From: Bacteroidota bacterium
GTDB lineage: Bacteria; Bacteroidota; Bacteroidia; Chitinophagales; Chitinophagaceae
Direction: 5' to 3'
Length of the DNA stretch: 6,644 nt
Assembly (NCBI GenBank): GCA_023392575.1
Contig: JAEVYV010000031.1
Span: 1-6,644, forward strand
Shown here: one piece after another, positions 1 through 5,878 of the stretch
Layout of the letters: the number at the start of each line of letters is the position of its first letter
How positions within the stretch are numbered: position 1 is the first letter of the stretch
The notes under the pieces: model-generated
What the model saw: only the letters and a program-made list of their open reading frames with translations
Database searches by the model: none
What the model was told of the DNA's origin: nothing
Program-made: the position numbers and the translations under genes

Positions 1-176
1 GTAGTAAGCCCCGTAACCCTAACTGAACCGATGGTGTATTCCTTGGGCACCCTTGCGTTTTGCAGGGCCAGCAGGTCCGGATCAACCGAGGTGACCGTGG
101 TGTCCTGAGAATATGAAGCAGTGGCTAAAAAAGCACAAAAGCAAAGAGAGAAAATCCCGGATAAGTATCGTTGCAT
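1..176 (-). CDS. bamA: Outer membrane protein assembly factor BamA, N-terminal fragment (runs off the window)
   Basis: Only the first 58 codons are present; the gene continues past base 1. The ATG is read from 176 downwards. Residues 1-23 form a signal peptide: a short basic start (MQRY), a hydrophobic core (about residues 5-20) and a likely signal peptidase I site at SYS|Q, as is common in Bacteroidota exported proteins. Two cysteines lie in the core (C12, C14), but neither has a lipobox before it, so it is not a lipoprotein. After a polar linker the segment KEYTIGSVRVTG (46-57) looks like the first strand of a POTRA domain. BamA is the outer-membrane barrel that inserts other beta-barrel proteins, with its POTRA domains in the periplasm. 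The identity rests partly on context: uppS directly upstream followed by bamA is a standard Bacteroidota order. With so little sequence, another POTRA/Omp85 protein cannot be excluded. Confidence 0.78.
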   Translation of the reverse strand, partial: MQRYLSGIFSLCFCAFLATASYSQDTTVTSVDPDLLALQNARVPKEYTIGSVRVTGLT

Positions 177-397
177 ATAAAAAGTTCAGTCAGTAATGCA
201 ATTGGTAAACCGCAGTTTGGCAGGCAAATTAACGGTAAATTTCAATCGGTTTTGTTAAAAGAAGGGTTTGATCACACAGGTTGCCGTAGCCACAGAAGAG
301 CAATTTTAAGCAGTTATTTTTTCCGTTTTCTTGCCGTTTTAAGAACCCAAACCAACCCACCACCCCAGGCATCCATCCCGGAAATACAAATGAGAAT
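177..397 (-). other. Intergenic leader between uppS and bamA
   Basis: This is 221 bases without a supported gene, one of the two longest gaps in the window. No hairpin with a T-run follows the uppS stop, so no clear intrinsic terminator separates the two genes. The minus strand is A/T-rich near bamA, and a degenerate -7-like box is listed separately at 225-232. An unrelated minus-strand frame stays open across part of this gap from inside uppS, but it shows no recognisable protein features. Confidence 0.6.
225..232 (-). promoter_or_regulatory. Possible -7 promoter box for bamA
   Basis: The minus strand reads TTAATTTG, five of six defined positions of the Bacteroidota -7 consensus TAnnTTTG, followed by C. 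It lies about 48 bases before the bamA ATG, a spacing like that of the better uppS box. No good -33 TTTG is seen 19-21 bases upstream, so the call is weak. Read-through from uppS would be an alternative. Confidence 0.25.
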
Positions 398-1150
398 TTA
401 TTGGCTGGGCACGATTTGCTCGCTGGTCTTTCCAAACCTTCTTTCGCGGTTTTGGTAGTCAAGCAGGGCCTCGTAGAGGTTTTGTTTTCTGAAGTCGGGC
501 CAGCGTACATGGGTGAAGTAGAGTTCGGCATAGGCCAGTTGATAAAGCAAAAAATTACTAATGCGGTATTCGCCGCTGGTGCGGATCATTAGTTCGGGGT
601 CGGGAAAGCCGCTGGTGCACAAGTACTGCTGCAGCGTATCCTGGTCGATTTCTTCCACCTGCAGCGCTCCCTTCTTTACTTCCCAGGCAATGTTTTTAAC
701 GGCGTTCAGCAGCTCCCACCGCCCGCTGTAGCTCAGGGCCATAATAAGGTTCAGCCCCGTGTTGTCTTTTGTGAGGTCCAACGCCTCCTGTAATTCCTTG
801 CGGGCATATTCGGGCAGCATATTCATATCGCCAATCACATGCAAGCGAATGTTGTTTTTGTTCAGGCTTTCCACTTCGTTGCGGATGGTGGTGACCAGCA
901 GTTCCATCAGGCCCACCACTTCGTACTGCGGCCGGTCCCAGTTTTCGGTTGAAAAAGCATAAAGCGTCAGGTATTCAATGCCCAATTCGGCGCAGCCCTC
1001 CACAATGTTGCGAACGCTTTCCACGCCGTGAAAATGACCAAACAGGCGGTCCTGGCCCTGTTCTTTTGCCCACCGGCCGTTGCCGTCCATGATAATGGCT
1101 ATGTGCCGGGGGAGACGGGATTTATCGATTTGCTCCAGAAGTTCAGTCAT
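398..1150 (-). CDS. uppS: Isoprenyl transferase (undecaprenyl diphosphate synthase family)
   Basis: A cis-prenyltransferase of 250 residues, close to the 253 of the E. coli enzyme. The family condenses isopentenyl diphosphate units onto farnesyl diphosphate, giving the C55 lipid carrier for peptidoglycan and surface glycans; it works at the inner face of the cytoplasmic membrane. The signatures are all present: MDGNGRWA at 21-28 with the catalytic Asp22, His39 in GHFHG, FSTENW at 66-71, and IRTSGEYRISNF at 189-200 with the diphosphate-binding Arg190 and Arg196. Glu209 (AYAEL) and Asp219 (WPDF) also match. These equal E. coli D26, H43, R194, R200, E213 and D223 with a constant offset of four. 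An in-frame ATG at 1243 would add 31 residues, but that stretch is A/T-rich, unlike the family, and would place the start upstream of the promoter box at 1201-1208 and inside the terminator hairpin, so 1150 is chosen. The exact chain length of the product cannot be read from sequence. Confidence 0.96.
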   Translation of the reverse strand: MTELLEQIDKSRLPRHIAIIMDGNGRWAKEQGQDRLFGHFHGVESVRNIVEGCAELGIEYLTLYAFSTENWDRPQYEVVGLMELLVTTIRNEVESLNKNNIRLHVIGDMNMLPEYARKELQEALDLTKDNTGLNLIMALSYSGRWELLNAVKNIAWEVKKGALQVEEIDQDTLQQYLCTSGFPDPELMIRTSGEYRISNFLLYQLAYAELYFTHVRWPDFRKQNLYEALLDYQNRERRFGKTSEQIVPSQ

Positions 1151-1200
1151 GTTTGAGATTGACAATTTCGCAAGTTTAAAGGGTTTGTTCAATAAGACTG

Positions 1201-1208
1201 CAAAAGTA
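1201..1208 (-). promoter_or_regulatory. Bacteroidota-type -7 box, promoter of uppS
   Basis: The minus strand reads TACTTTTG followed by CA, a full match to the Bacteroidota consensus TAnnTTTG. It sits 50 bases before the uppS ATG and immediately downstream of the terminator of the preceding gene, which is where a new promoter is needed. Transcription would start around 1194-1197. The -33 TTTG element is not evident 19-21 bases upstream; that region is only T/A-rich. Confidence 0.6.
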
Positions 1209-1227
1209 ACGCTGATAAAAAGCTTAT

Positions 1228-1257
1228 TAAAAAAATAAAGCACAGAAAAATCTGTGC
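1228..1257 (-). terminator. Rho-independent terminator after the DUF6089 gene
   Basis: On the minus strand a 7-bp perfect stem (GCACAGA / TCTGTGC, plus positions 1251-1257 and 1240-1246) closes a four-base loop (1247-1250). It is followed at once by a T-rich tract, TTTATTTTTTT. It begins about 43 bases after the DUF6089 stop. A second short perfect hairpin (TTGGCC / GGCCAA, 1264-1280, five-base loop) lies just before it and may add to termination. On the plus strand there is no T tract after the stem, so it should act only on minus-strand transcripts. Confidence 0.75.
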
Positions 1258-1299
1258 AAGGCTTTGGCCGCCGGGGCCAACAAATCAGCGGAGCGGTTG

Positions 1300-2142
1300 T
1301 TAATTAGCCGACGGGCATTTGTACCCCTGCAGGTTGAAGCTGACGTAAAACATGGCGGTTACAAACTGGTCTTTGTTTTGGCTGTTGCCCCTTTGCCGCC
1401 CCTTGGCGCCAATGCGGTCGCCGGTTTCGTACGAGCGGTCGGAAAGCAGGTAGGCAGGATTGGGCGAACCATCGGGGTTGGGCGGAAACGAACTGGCATC
1501 CACATAGGTTTTGCTCACGTCATCCAGGTAATCGGTATTGGTAAACCGATAAACGATTTCAAAGCCAATGTTGATCCGGTCGTTTAAGGCATACTTTAGC
1601 CCCGCTCCAAAGGGAACGGCAAAAGCCATGGAGCCATAAGGGCTGCGGTCTTTATACGAAGTATCGTACTGGCCCTCTGTGCCCATTTGCCGCAGGTTGT
1701 ATTTCTGGCCGTTCAAATAAGCATAGGGGTCGTAGTTAAAGGCACTGACGCCCAAAGTGATATAAGGGGTAAAGCGGAAGTCGGGATCGCCGGGCAAAAA
1801 GCGGTAAAAATTAAAATCGCCCTGCAGCCCCAGCTCCCAAATGTTGGTGTTGAAGCTTAGGTTGCGGCGGCGCATGAATTCATTGTGGGTATTGTAGATA
1901 TCGGAATAACCCAGTTGCGCAAAATTGCCCGCCACACGCAACGCAATATAGTTTCCAAAATTTTTCCGAAAAAAGATGCCAGCGGCCAGCTTCGGCCTGT
2001 TCAATTTTGCACGGGTGTTCAGGTCGCCAAAATAATGGGCTGCCCCAATGCCAACCCCAAACTCTCCTTCCTGCACCACAGAATTTTGGGCCAAAACAGA
2101 CAAGGGTAGGGAAACAAGAACCGCCGCCAGAAGTTTTCTCAT
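1300..2142 (-). CDS. DUF6089 family outer-membrane beta-barrel protein
   Basis: A protein of 280 residues with a signal peptide (MRKLLAAVLVSLPLSVLAQ) and a likely cut at VLA|Q. The mature part opens with EGEFGVGIGAAHYFGDLN, typical of DUF6089 proteins, and then alternates short aromatic, amphipathic strands with polar loops: about 28-37, 52-59, 65-74, 98-113, 124-135, 173-185, 191-201 and a last strand VTAMFYVSFNLQGY near 262-275. This fits a small outer-membrane barrel; a periplasmic or structural role cannot be excluded. The loop at about 205-255 is rich in P, G, N and D and is probably surface exposed or flexible. Function is unknown. In Bacteroidota this family is often found, as here, between nadK and uppS/bamA, which suggests an envelope role but does not define one. 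The GC-balanced coding sequence looks like its neighbours, with no sign of transfer. It ends before a clear terminator. Confidence 0.88.
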   Translation of the reverse strand: MRKLLAAVLVSLPLSVLAQNSVVQEGEFGVGIGAAHYFGDLNTRAKLNRPKLAAGIFFRKNFGNYIALRVAGNFAQLGYSDIYNTHNEFMRRRNLSFNTNIWELGLQGDFNFYRFLPGDPDFRFTPYITLGVSAFNYDPYAYLNGQKYNLRQMGTEGQYDTSYKDRSPYGSMAFAVPFGAGLKYALNDRINIGFEIVYRFTNTDYLDDVSKTYVDASSFPPNPDGSPNPAYLLSDRSYETGDRIGAKGRQRGNSQNKDQFVTAMFYVSFNLQGYKCPSAN

Positions 2143-2147
2143 AACTG

Positions 2148-2208
2148 CAAAATAAGATTTAGCTTGAAGTTTTAACGCAAAATAGGCTCATTTGGTATGG
2201 TATGCAAG
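2148..2208 (-). promoter_or_regulatory. Candidate promoter region of the DUF6089 gene, two TATTTTGC motifs
   Basis: The minus strand carries TATTTTGC twice, at 2177-2184 and 2147-2154. Each is close to, but one base short of, the TAnnTTTG consensus. The upstream copy has CTTG (2205-2208) 20 bases before it, a fair -33 match, and would give a leader of about 30 bases. The downstream copy ends five bases before the ATG; if used, it would give a leaderless or nearly leaderless mRNA, with the TTTG of the upstream copy about 22-23 bases before it as a -33. Which one is used cannot be decided from sequence. Confidence 0.4.
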
Positions 2209-2318
2209 AATTAATTCCCAATCTGCCTGTTAAGCAAGGCGACCCGCTGGTCCCAAAACTCCTGCAATGGAACGGCCCACTTGTGCCCTGCAAAAAGACT
2301 GAATCAGCAGCGGGTTAA
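2202..2318 (+). CDS. Doubtful small ORF, 38 residues, opposite strand
   Basis: An ATG-started frame runs from 2202 to a TAA at 2316-2318 inside the gap between nadK and the DUF6089 gene. The peptide begins MQELIPNLPVKQGDPL and contains LLQWNGPLVPCKK; it has no signal peptide, membrane segment or motif that I recognise. It is the only plus-strand frame here not lying over a real gene. Its start overlaps the candidate -33 of the DUF6089 promoter. Against it: no plus-strand -7 box or ribosome binding site stands out, and a frame of this length arises by chance fairly often. The opposite strand is also open for about 27 codons here. It is listed because this 187-base gap holds nothing else. Confidence 0.12.
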   Translation: MQELIPNLPVKQGDPLVPKLLQWNGPLVPCKKTESAAG

Positions 2319-2329
2319 GTATCAATGGA

Positions 2330-3208
2330 TTAATTTCTTTTGTCCAGCCCCCAAGAAAGCTTATTGCGCAGGGTTTGAAGAAAATTGTTTTCGTTGAGCC
2401 GGACCAGGTTCATGGTAAAATTTTCTTTTCGAACAGCCAGCAGCACGTTTTTATCCACGATCTCCCGCCTGGAATCCAGGGCACAGATAATTTCATCGGC
2501 ACGGCTTTCCACTTCAAAGGAAATAATGGTATTGTCCGGAATCACAATGGGGCGGACGTTCAGGTTATGCGGCGCAATGGGGGTCAACACCAGGCTGCAG
2601 GCATCGGGGAAAACCACCGGACCGGCGCAGCTCAGGGAGTAGCCGGTGGAGCCGGTTGGCGTGGCCAGTATCAGGCCATCGGCCCAGTACGTATTCAACA
2701 GCTCTCCGTTTAAATAGGTATGGATTTTTACCATGGGAGAGGTGTCCCGCTTGTGAATGGCAAACTCGTTGAGGGCATAGGGCACATCGTTGAACAAAGG
2801 AATATTGGAATCCAGGTGGATGAGGGTTCTTTTGTCAATGATGTAGGAGCGCCGGGCCAGGGCCTTAACGGCATCGTGCAGCTCATCGCGGCCAATACTG
2901 GCCAAAAAACCCAGGCGGCCAAAGTTGATCCCCACCACAGGAATGTTTTTATCGCGGACCAGCGTGACCGTATCCAACAAGGTCCCGTCCCCGCCCAGGC
3001 TGATCACAAAATCAATATCATCGGTCAGTTCTTCATGAGCAGAAAAAGTCAGCGAAGCTGAAGGAAGGGATAAATGCGGCTTGATTTCTTTAAAATAAGG
3101 TTGAAAAATCACCGGTGTTATGCCCTCTTTATCGAGTTCATCAAAAAATGCTTGTATATACTGCTGCTGGGCCGAATCCAGCACCCTACTGTAAATAGCT
3201 ACCTTCAA
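2330..3208 (-). CDS. nadK: NAD kinase (ATP-NAD kinase), TTG start
   Basis: This enzyme phosphorylates NAD to NADP in the cytoplasm and so supplies NADPH for biosynthesis. It has 292 residues, the usual size. Family signatures are in order: LGGDGTLLDT (71-80) with the catalytic Asp74; INFGRLGFLA (94-103); ALNEFAIH (145-152) with the NE pair at 147-148; WADGLILATPTGSTGYSLS (175-193), which holds the substrate-binding Asp177 and the TPTGST turn. The usual AGGP after YSLS reads CAGP (194-197), a mild variant. The start is TTG (3206-3208): translation from there gives MKVAIYSR, the standard N-terminus of Bacteroidota NAD kinases, and I see no in-frame ATG nearby upstream. A CBS/ACT protein lies 121 bases upstream, a common pairing in this phylum. 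No intrinsic terminator is seen after its TAA. Confidence 0.95.
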   Translation of the reverse strand: MKVAIYSRVLDSAQQQYIQAFFDELDKEGITPVIFQPYFKEIKPHLSLPSASLTFSAHEELTDDIDFVISLGGDGTLLDTVTLVRDKNIPVVGINFGRLGFLASIGRDELHDAVKALARRSYIIDKRTLIHLDSNIPLFNDVPYALNEFAIHKRDTSPMVKIHTYLNGELLNTYWADGLILATPTGSTGYSLSCAGPVVFPDACSLVLTPIAPHNLNVRPIVIPDNTIISFEVESRADEIICALDSRREIVDKNVLLAVRKENFTMNLVRLNENNFLQTLRNKLSWGLDKRN

Positions 3209-3226
3209 AACGTATTTTTTGTGGGT

Positions 3227-3234
3227 AAAAGTTA
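3227..3234 (-). promoter_or_regulatory. Weak -7-like box upstream of nadK
   Basis: The minus strand reads TAACTTTT, differing from TAnnTTTG only at the last position, 18 bases before the TTG start. No TTTG is seen at the right distance upstream. The 121-base gap to the CBS gene leaves room for a promoter, but also has no terminator, so nadK may instead be read through from the CBS gene. Confidence 0.2.
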
Positions 3235-3329
3235 CCTGTTCACCGGTTGTCGAACTTAGTTCCGTGAATATAAGATATATTGTTTAACCGAAGCAGTGAG
3301 CAGGTTGGTATGCGAGAACCCGGTTGAGA

Positions 3330-3986
3330 TCACACTTTCAGGTAATTCATCAGGTTGTCATAGTTGGAGCGAAGCTCGTTCTCAAAAAGCTCTTCACCAA
3401 AATAATATTTCACGTTGTACTCGTAGCGCTGAAAAGTGCTGATGATATCGGAGACTTCCAGCTTGCTTACCCGGATGGTTATTTGGCTGGTACCGGTTTC
3501 CGGATCGGTTAGTGTATTGAGCTGGGTGATTTGAGCATCGTTGGATTCCACGATCCGGTTGATCTCGGCAAAGGAATAGCTCCTGCTGTCCATTTCCAGT
3601 ACAATGAGGGCGCCGGGATCGTTTAAGCTCATAAAATTGGAAGCATTGCGCAGCAGGTCGTTGTAGGTTACAATCCCCAGCAGTTGCTTTTCTTCCACCA
3701 CCGGCACCACGCTTAGCTTATTGACCACCGCGGTTTGAATGGCTTTTAAAAAATGATCGTTCGCTTGTACCGAAGTGGTTCCGTCTGTGATTTGCAATTC
3801 GTTCAGGGTATTCTCATCGTCGCTTTGCAACAACTGCTCCTCGCTAATAATGCCCAGGTAGCTGTCGTTTTCAACCACGGGCAGATGGGCCACGTGGTAG
3901 TCGTTCATTAGCTGCAGGGCATGATACACTTTATCCTCTTTGTGAAGGTAAGGTATCGAGCTTGATATCATTTCACGGGTTAACAT
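3330..3986 (-). CDS. CBS-domain pair protein with C-terminal ACT-like domain
   Basis: A soluble protein of 218 residues. Residues 1-55 form a first CBS motif (DKVYHALQLMNDYHVAHLPV, then YLGIISEEQLL at 43-53). Residues 68-117 form a second (DHFLKAIQTAVVNKLSVVPV, then LLGIVTYNDLLR at 102-113). From about 124 to 195 comes an ACT-like fold: GALIVLEMDSRSYSFAEI at 125-142, then a helix and ITIRVSKLEVSDIISTFQRY. CBS pairs bind adenosine nucleotides such as AMP, ATP or S-adenosylmethionine, and ACT domains bind small ligands, so a cytoplasmic sensor or regulator is likely; the ligand and target are unknown. It precedes nadK, as often in Bacteroidota, which makes a link to adenylate or NAD(P) balance attractive but unproven. 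The ATG at 3986 gives MLTREMISSSIP, matching family N-termini. The hydrolase gene ends only 32 bases upstream, so the two are probably co-transcribed. Confidence 0.88.
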   Translation of the reverse strand: MLTREMISSSIPYLHKEDKVYHALQLMNDYHVAHLPVVENDSYLGIISEEQLLQSDDENTLNELQITDGTTSVQANDHFLKAIQTAVVNKLSVVPVVEEKQLLGIVTYNDLLRNASNFMSLNDPGALIVLEMDSRSYSFAEINRIVESNDAQITQLNTLTDPETGTSQITIRVSKLEVSDIISTFQRYEYNVKYYFGEELFENELRSNYDNLMNYLKV

Positions 3987-4018
3987 AGCTAACGGTTTCG
4001 TTATAAAGACAACCCACC

Positions 4019-4795
4019 TTATGCAACTGTTGCAGGCTGATTCAGCTTTTTCAAAAATTTATCCAAAATTACATTGAATTCTGCGGGCTGCTCCATCATG
4101 GGAGCATGGCCGCATTTGTCAATGAAATGAAGCTCGCTGTTTGGTATAAGCCGGTGAAATTCCCGTGCCACAAAAGGCGGGGTAATGGTGTCGTTGTTGC
4201 CCCAAACCAGCAAGGTAGGCTGCTTGATGTTACTGAGCTCTTCGCCCAGATTATTGCGGATGGCGCTTTTTGCCAGGGCAATGATCTTAATGACCTTTAG
4301 GCGGTTGCGGGTAATTTCAAACACTTCGTCCACCAGCTCCTTGGTGGCCGTTTTCGGATCGTAGAAGGTAACCTCTGTTTTCTTTTTGATGTATTCGTAG
4401 TCGCCCCGACGCGGGTAAGTGTCTCCCATCCCGTTTTCAAACAAACCCGAGCTGCCGGTCAGGATCAGGGATTTCACCCGCTCGGGATGCTTCAGCACAA
4501 GAACCAGCCCCACGTGCCCGCCCAGGGAGTTGCCCAAAAGGTGCACATTGGTATAGTCTTTTGTTTCCAGGAATTTGTGTACAAATTTGGCCAGGCCGCC
4601 AACAGATGTATGTAAAATATCCAGGTCGAACAAAGGCAGTATGGGTACGATCACTTTATAGTGATGGCGGAAATGTTCGATGAGGTCTCTAAAATTACTA
4701 AGGGCACCAAACAATCCATGCAATAACACAAGTGGTTCGCCTTCCCCTTCTTCAATAAACTTAAACTTGCCTTGCTCTTTAAGCGAATATTGCAT
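4019..4795 (-). CDS. Alpha/beta fold hydrolase
   Basis: A cytoplasmic protein of 258 residues with no signal peptide. It has the oxyanion-hole motif LLHGLFG (24-30), the nucleophile elbow GNSLGG (88-93) with Ser90, the acid in WGNNDTITP (198-206) as Asp202, and His230 in KCGHAPM (227-233). The triad Ser90-Asp202-His230 is complete, so it should be an active serine hydrolase of the esterase / C-C hydrolase type. A helical cap is likely between about 120 and 185. The substrate cannot be inferred; the superfamily is very broad. It belongs to the conserved Bacteroidota group that sits before the CBS gene and nadK. The gaps are 41 bases from the CvpA gene stop and 32 bases to the CBS gene start, with no terminator in either, suggesting one transcript. 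The start at 4795 gives MQYSLKEQGKFKFIEEGEGE, the usual beginning for this group. Confidence 0.9.
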   Translation of the reverse strand: MQYSLKEQGKFKFIEEGEGEPLVLLHGLFGALSNFRDLIEHFRHHYKVIVPILPLFDLDILHTSVGGLAKFVHKFLETKDYTNVHLLGNSLGGHVGLVLVLKHPERVKSLILTGSSGLFENGMGDTYPRRGDYEYIKKKTEVTFYDPKTATKELVDEVFEITRNRLKVIKIIALAKSAIRNNLGEELSNIKQPTLLVWGNNDTITPPFVAREFHRLIPNSELHFIDKCGHAPMMEQPAEFNVILDKFLKKLNQPATVA

Positions 4796-4836
4796 AGGCT
4801 AATTGTTCTAATTTTTGCTAAAATAATCGTTTTACT

Positions 4837-5418
4837 TTAAACGGCTAAGGTTCCCTGTTTATACAAAAAGAATATTGTACCAAGCTGTTTTTCGTTTGAA
4901 ACATTTTGAAAAAACTCCAGAAGCTGTTCAAACATGTTTTTGAAAAAAGGCAGGGCCGAACCCAGCACCCCCATTAGTTTTTGGCTGATGGGTTGAATAT
5001 ACCAATAAGTTGCAGAGGCCTCGGTGGTTTCGGGGTGGATCAATTGAAGCTGCTGAGCATAAAAAAGCAAAATACTGAATATGAAAAAATAAATCAGAAT
5101 GTAGAAAAATATCCCCCCCAATTTATTTGCCCAGCCAAGCATGGCAACCTGCACCACTCCTTCCAGCAATTTGGCTCCTAGCCGCACCAACAAAGCTACT
5201 ACCACAAACACCACCAAAAAAGCAACTACCGGCAACCAGCGCTGCGAGATATTCACGGCATGGCCTAGATAGTCTGCCACAACAGCCGACAGCTTTAACG
5301 CAGCCGCCAGGCCCACAATAAATGCCAGAAACGAAAAAACAGCCACAATCAGGCCCTTTCGGAAGCCCTTGTAAACCGAAAAGAGCAGCAACACCAGGGC
5401 TATAACATCGATCAGCAT
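4837..5418 (-). CDS. CvpA family inner-membrane protein
   Basis: A membrane protein of 193 residues with four predicted transmembrane segments, about 2-15, 23-42, 62-80 and 101-121. The CvpA signature is visible: a short first helix, then the basic glycine turn YKGFRKGLI (16-24), and WANKLGGIFF (96-105) before the last helix. The tail from about 122 is soluble and contains a probable amphipathic helix (155-175) with many Phe and Leu. The E. coli member was found through colicin V production, and homologues have been linked to envelope stress; no biochemical activity is established. The gene starts 7 bases after the YqeY gene stop, so the two almost certainly share an mRNA and may be translationally coupled. 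No terminator follows; the hydrolase gene begins 41 bases on. Confidence 0.88.
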   Translation of the reverse strand: MLIDVIALVLLLFSVYKGFRKGLIVAVFSFLAFIVGLAAALKLSAVVADYLGHAVNISQRWLPVVAFLVVFVVVALLVRLGAKLLEGVVQVAMLGWANKLGGIFFYILIYFFIFSILLFYAQQLQLIHPETTEASATYWYIQPISQKLMGVLGSALPFFKNMFEQLLEFFQNVSNEKQLGTIFFLYKQGTLAV

Positions 5419-5425
5419 GTGGCGT

Positions 5426-5878
5426 TTATTTAGCCAGCAGCTCTTTTACCGTTGCCGAAATGGTTTTTCCATCGGCACGGCCCGCCAGTTTTTTGGTGGC
5501 CGCCCCCATTACCTTACCCATATCGGCCGGCGAGCTGGCTCCCGTTTCGGCAATAATCTGCTGTAGTTCGGCCTTTAATTCTTCGCTGCTCAATTGTTTG
5601 GGCAAAAACCGTTCAATTACAGCAATTTCTTCCTGTTCTTTTTGCGCCAGATCGGCCCGCCCCTGCTGCTGATAAATTTCCAAAGAATCCTTTCTTTGCT
5701 TTGTCATTTTTTGCAACAGAGCCAGTTCTTTTTCTTCGGAAACCTCACCACCGGCGCCGGGTTCTGTTTTGGCCTTGATAATCTCGGCCTTAATTGCCCT
5801 CAATCCCCGTAATGCGGCTTCATCCTTTGCTTTCATGGCGTCCTTCATTTCGGCCATGATTTTTTGTTCAAGATTCAT
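5426..5878 (-). CDS. GatB/YqeY domain-containing protein
   Basis: A stand-alone YqeY protein of 150 residues, the normal size. Family landmarks: MNLEQKIMAEMKDAMKAKD at the N-terminus, LRAIKAEI (26-33), QRKDSLEIYQQQGRADLA (61-78), EIAVIERFLPKQLS (84-97), DMGKVMG (119-125) and GRADGKTISATVKELL (133-148). The fold resembles the C-terminal tail of GatB, the tRNA-binding part of the Asp/Glu-tRNA amidotransferase, so a tRNA-related role is the usual guess; the actual function of the free protein is not established. It has no catalytic GatB core. An in-frame ATG at 5974 would add 32 residues rich in Cys, Pro and Ser, unlike the family, so 5878 is chosen. It is followed after 7 bases by the CvpA gene. 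The 114 bases upstream, to the gldC stop, show no strong promoter; TTGTTTTG near 5960 on the minus strand is a partial match only. Confidence 0.93.
   Translation of the reverse strand: MNLEQKIMAEMKDAMKAKDEAALRGLRAIKAEIIKAKTEPGAGGEVSEEKELALLQKMTKQRKDSLEIYQQQGRADLAQKEQEEIAVIERFLPKQLSSEELKAELQQIIAETGASSPADMGKVMGAATKKLAGRADGKTISATVKELLAK

Noticed and set aside
171..458. Plus-strand frame of 95 codons across the bamA start, the leader and the uppS end
   Set aside because: It overlaps two real genes on the opposite strand at both ends and its product has no protein-like features.
229..531. Minus-strand frame of 100 codons overlapping the uppS 3' end and the following gap
   Set aside because: More than 40 codons lie over the uppS coding sequence in another frame; the remainder has no recognisable domain, signal or promoter, so it is treated as a chance frame.
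1151..1243. N-terminal extension of UppS from an upstream ATG
   Set aside because: The extra 31 residues are not found in the family, and the region contains the promoter box and terminator hairpin, so it is non-coding.
1264..1587. Plus-strand frame of 107 codons opposite the DUF6089 gene
   Set aside because: A shadow of the real minus-strand gene; its apparent hydrophobic start is the antisense of the barrel C-terminus and the hairpin region.
2210..2305. Minus-strand open stretch of about 27 codons between nadK and the DUF6089 gene as a gene remnant
   Set aside because: It has no ATG start, a TGA lies just upstream in frame, and the peptide is not recognisable.
2242..2315. 8-bp inverted repeat ACCCGCTG ... 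CAGCGGGT with a 58-base spacer as an operator, terminator or element end
   Set aside because: An 8-bp match within a gap of this size is not unlikely by chance; the loop is too long for a terminator and no T-run or target duplication is present.
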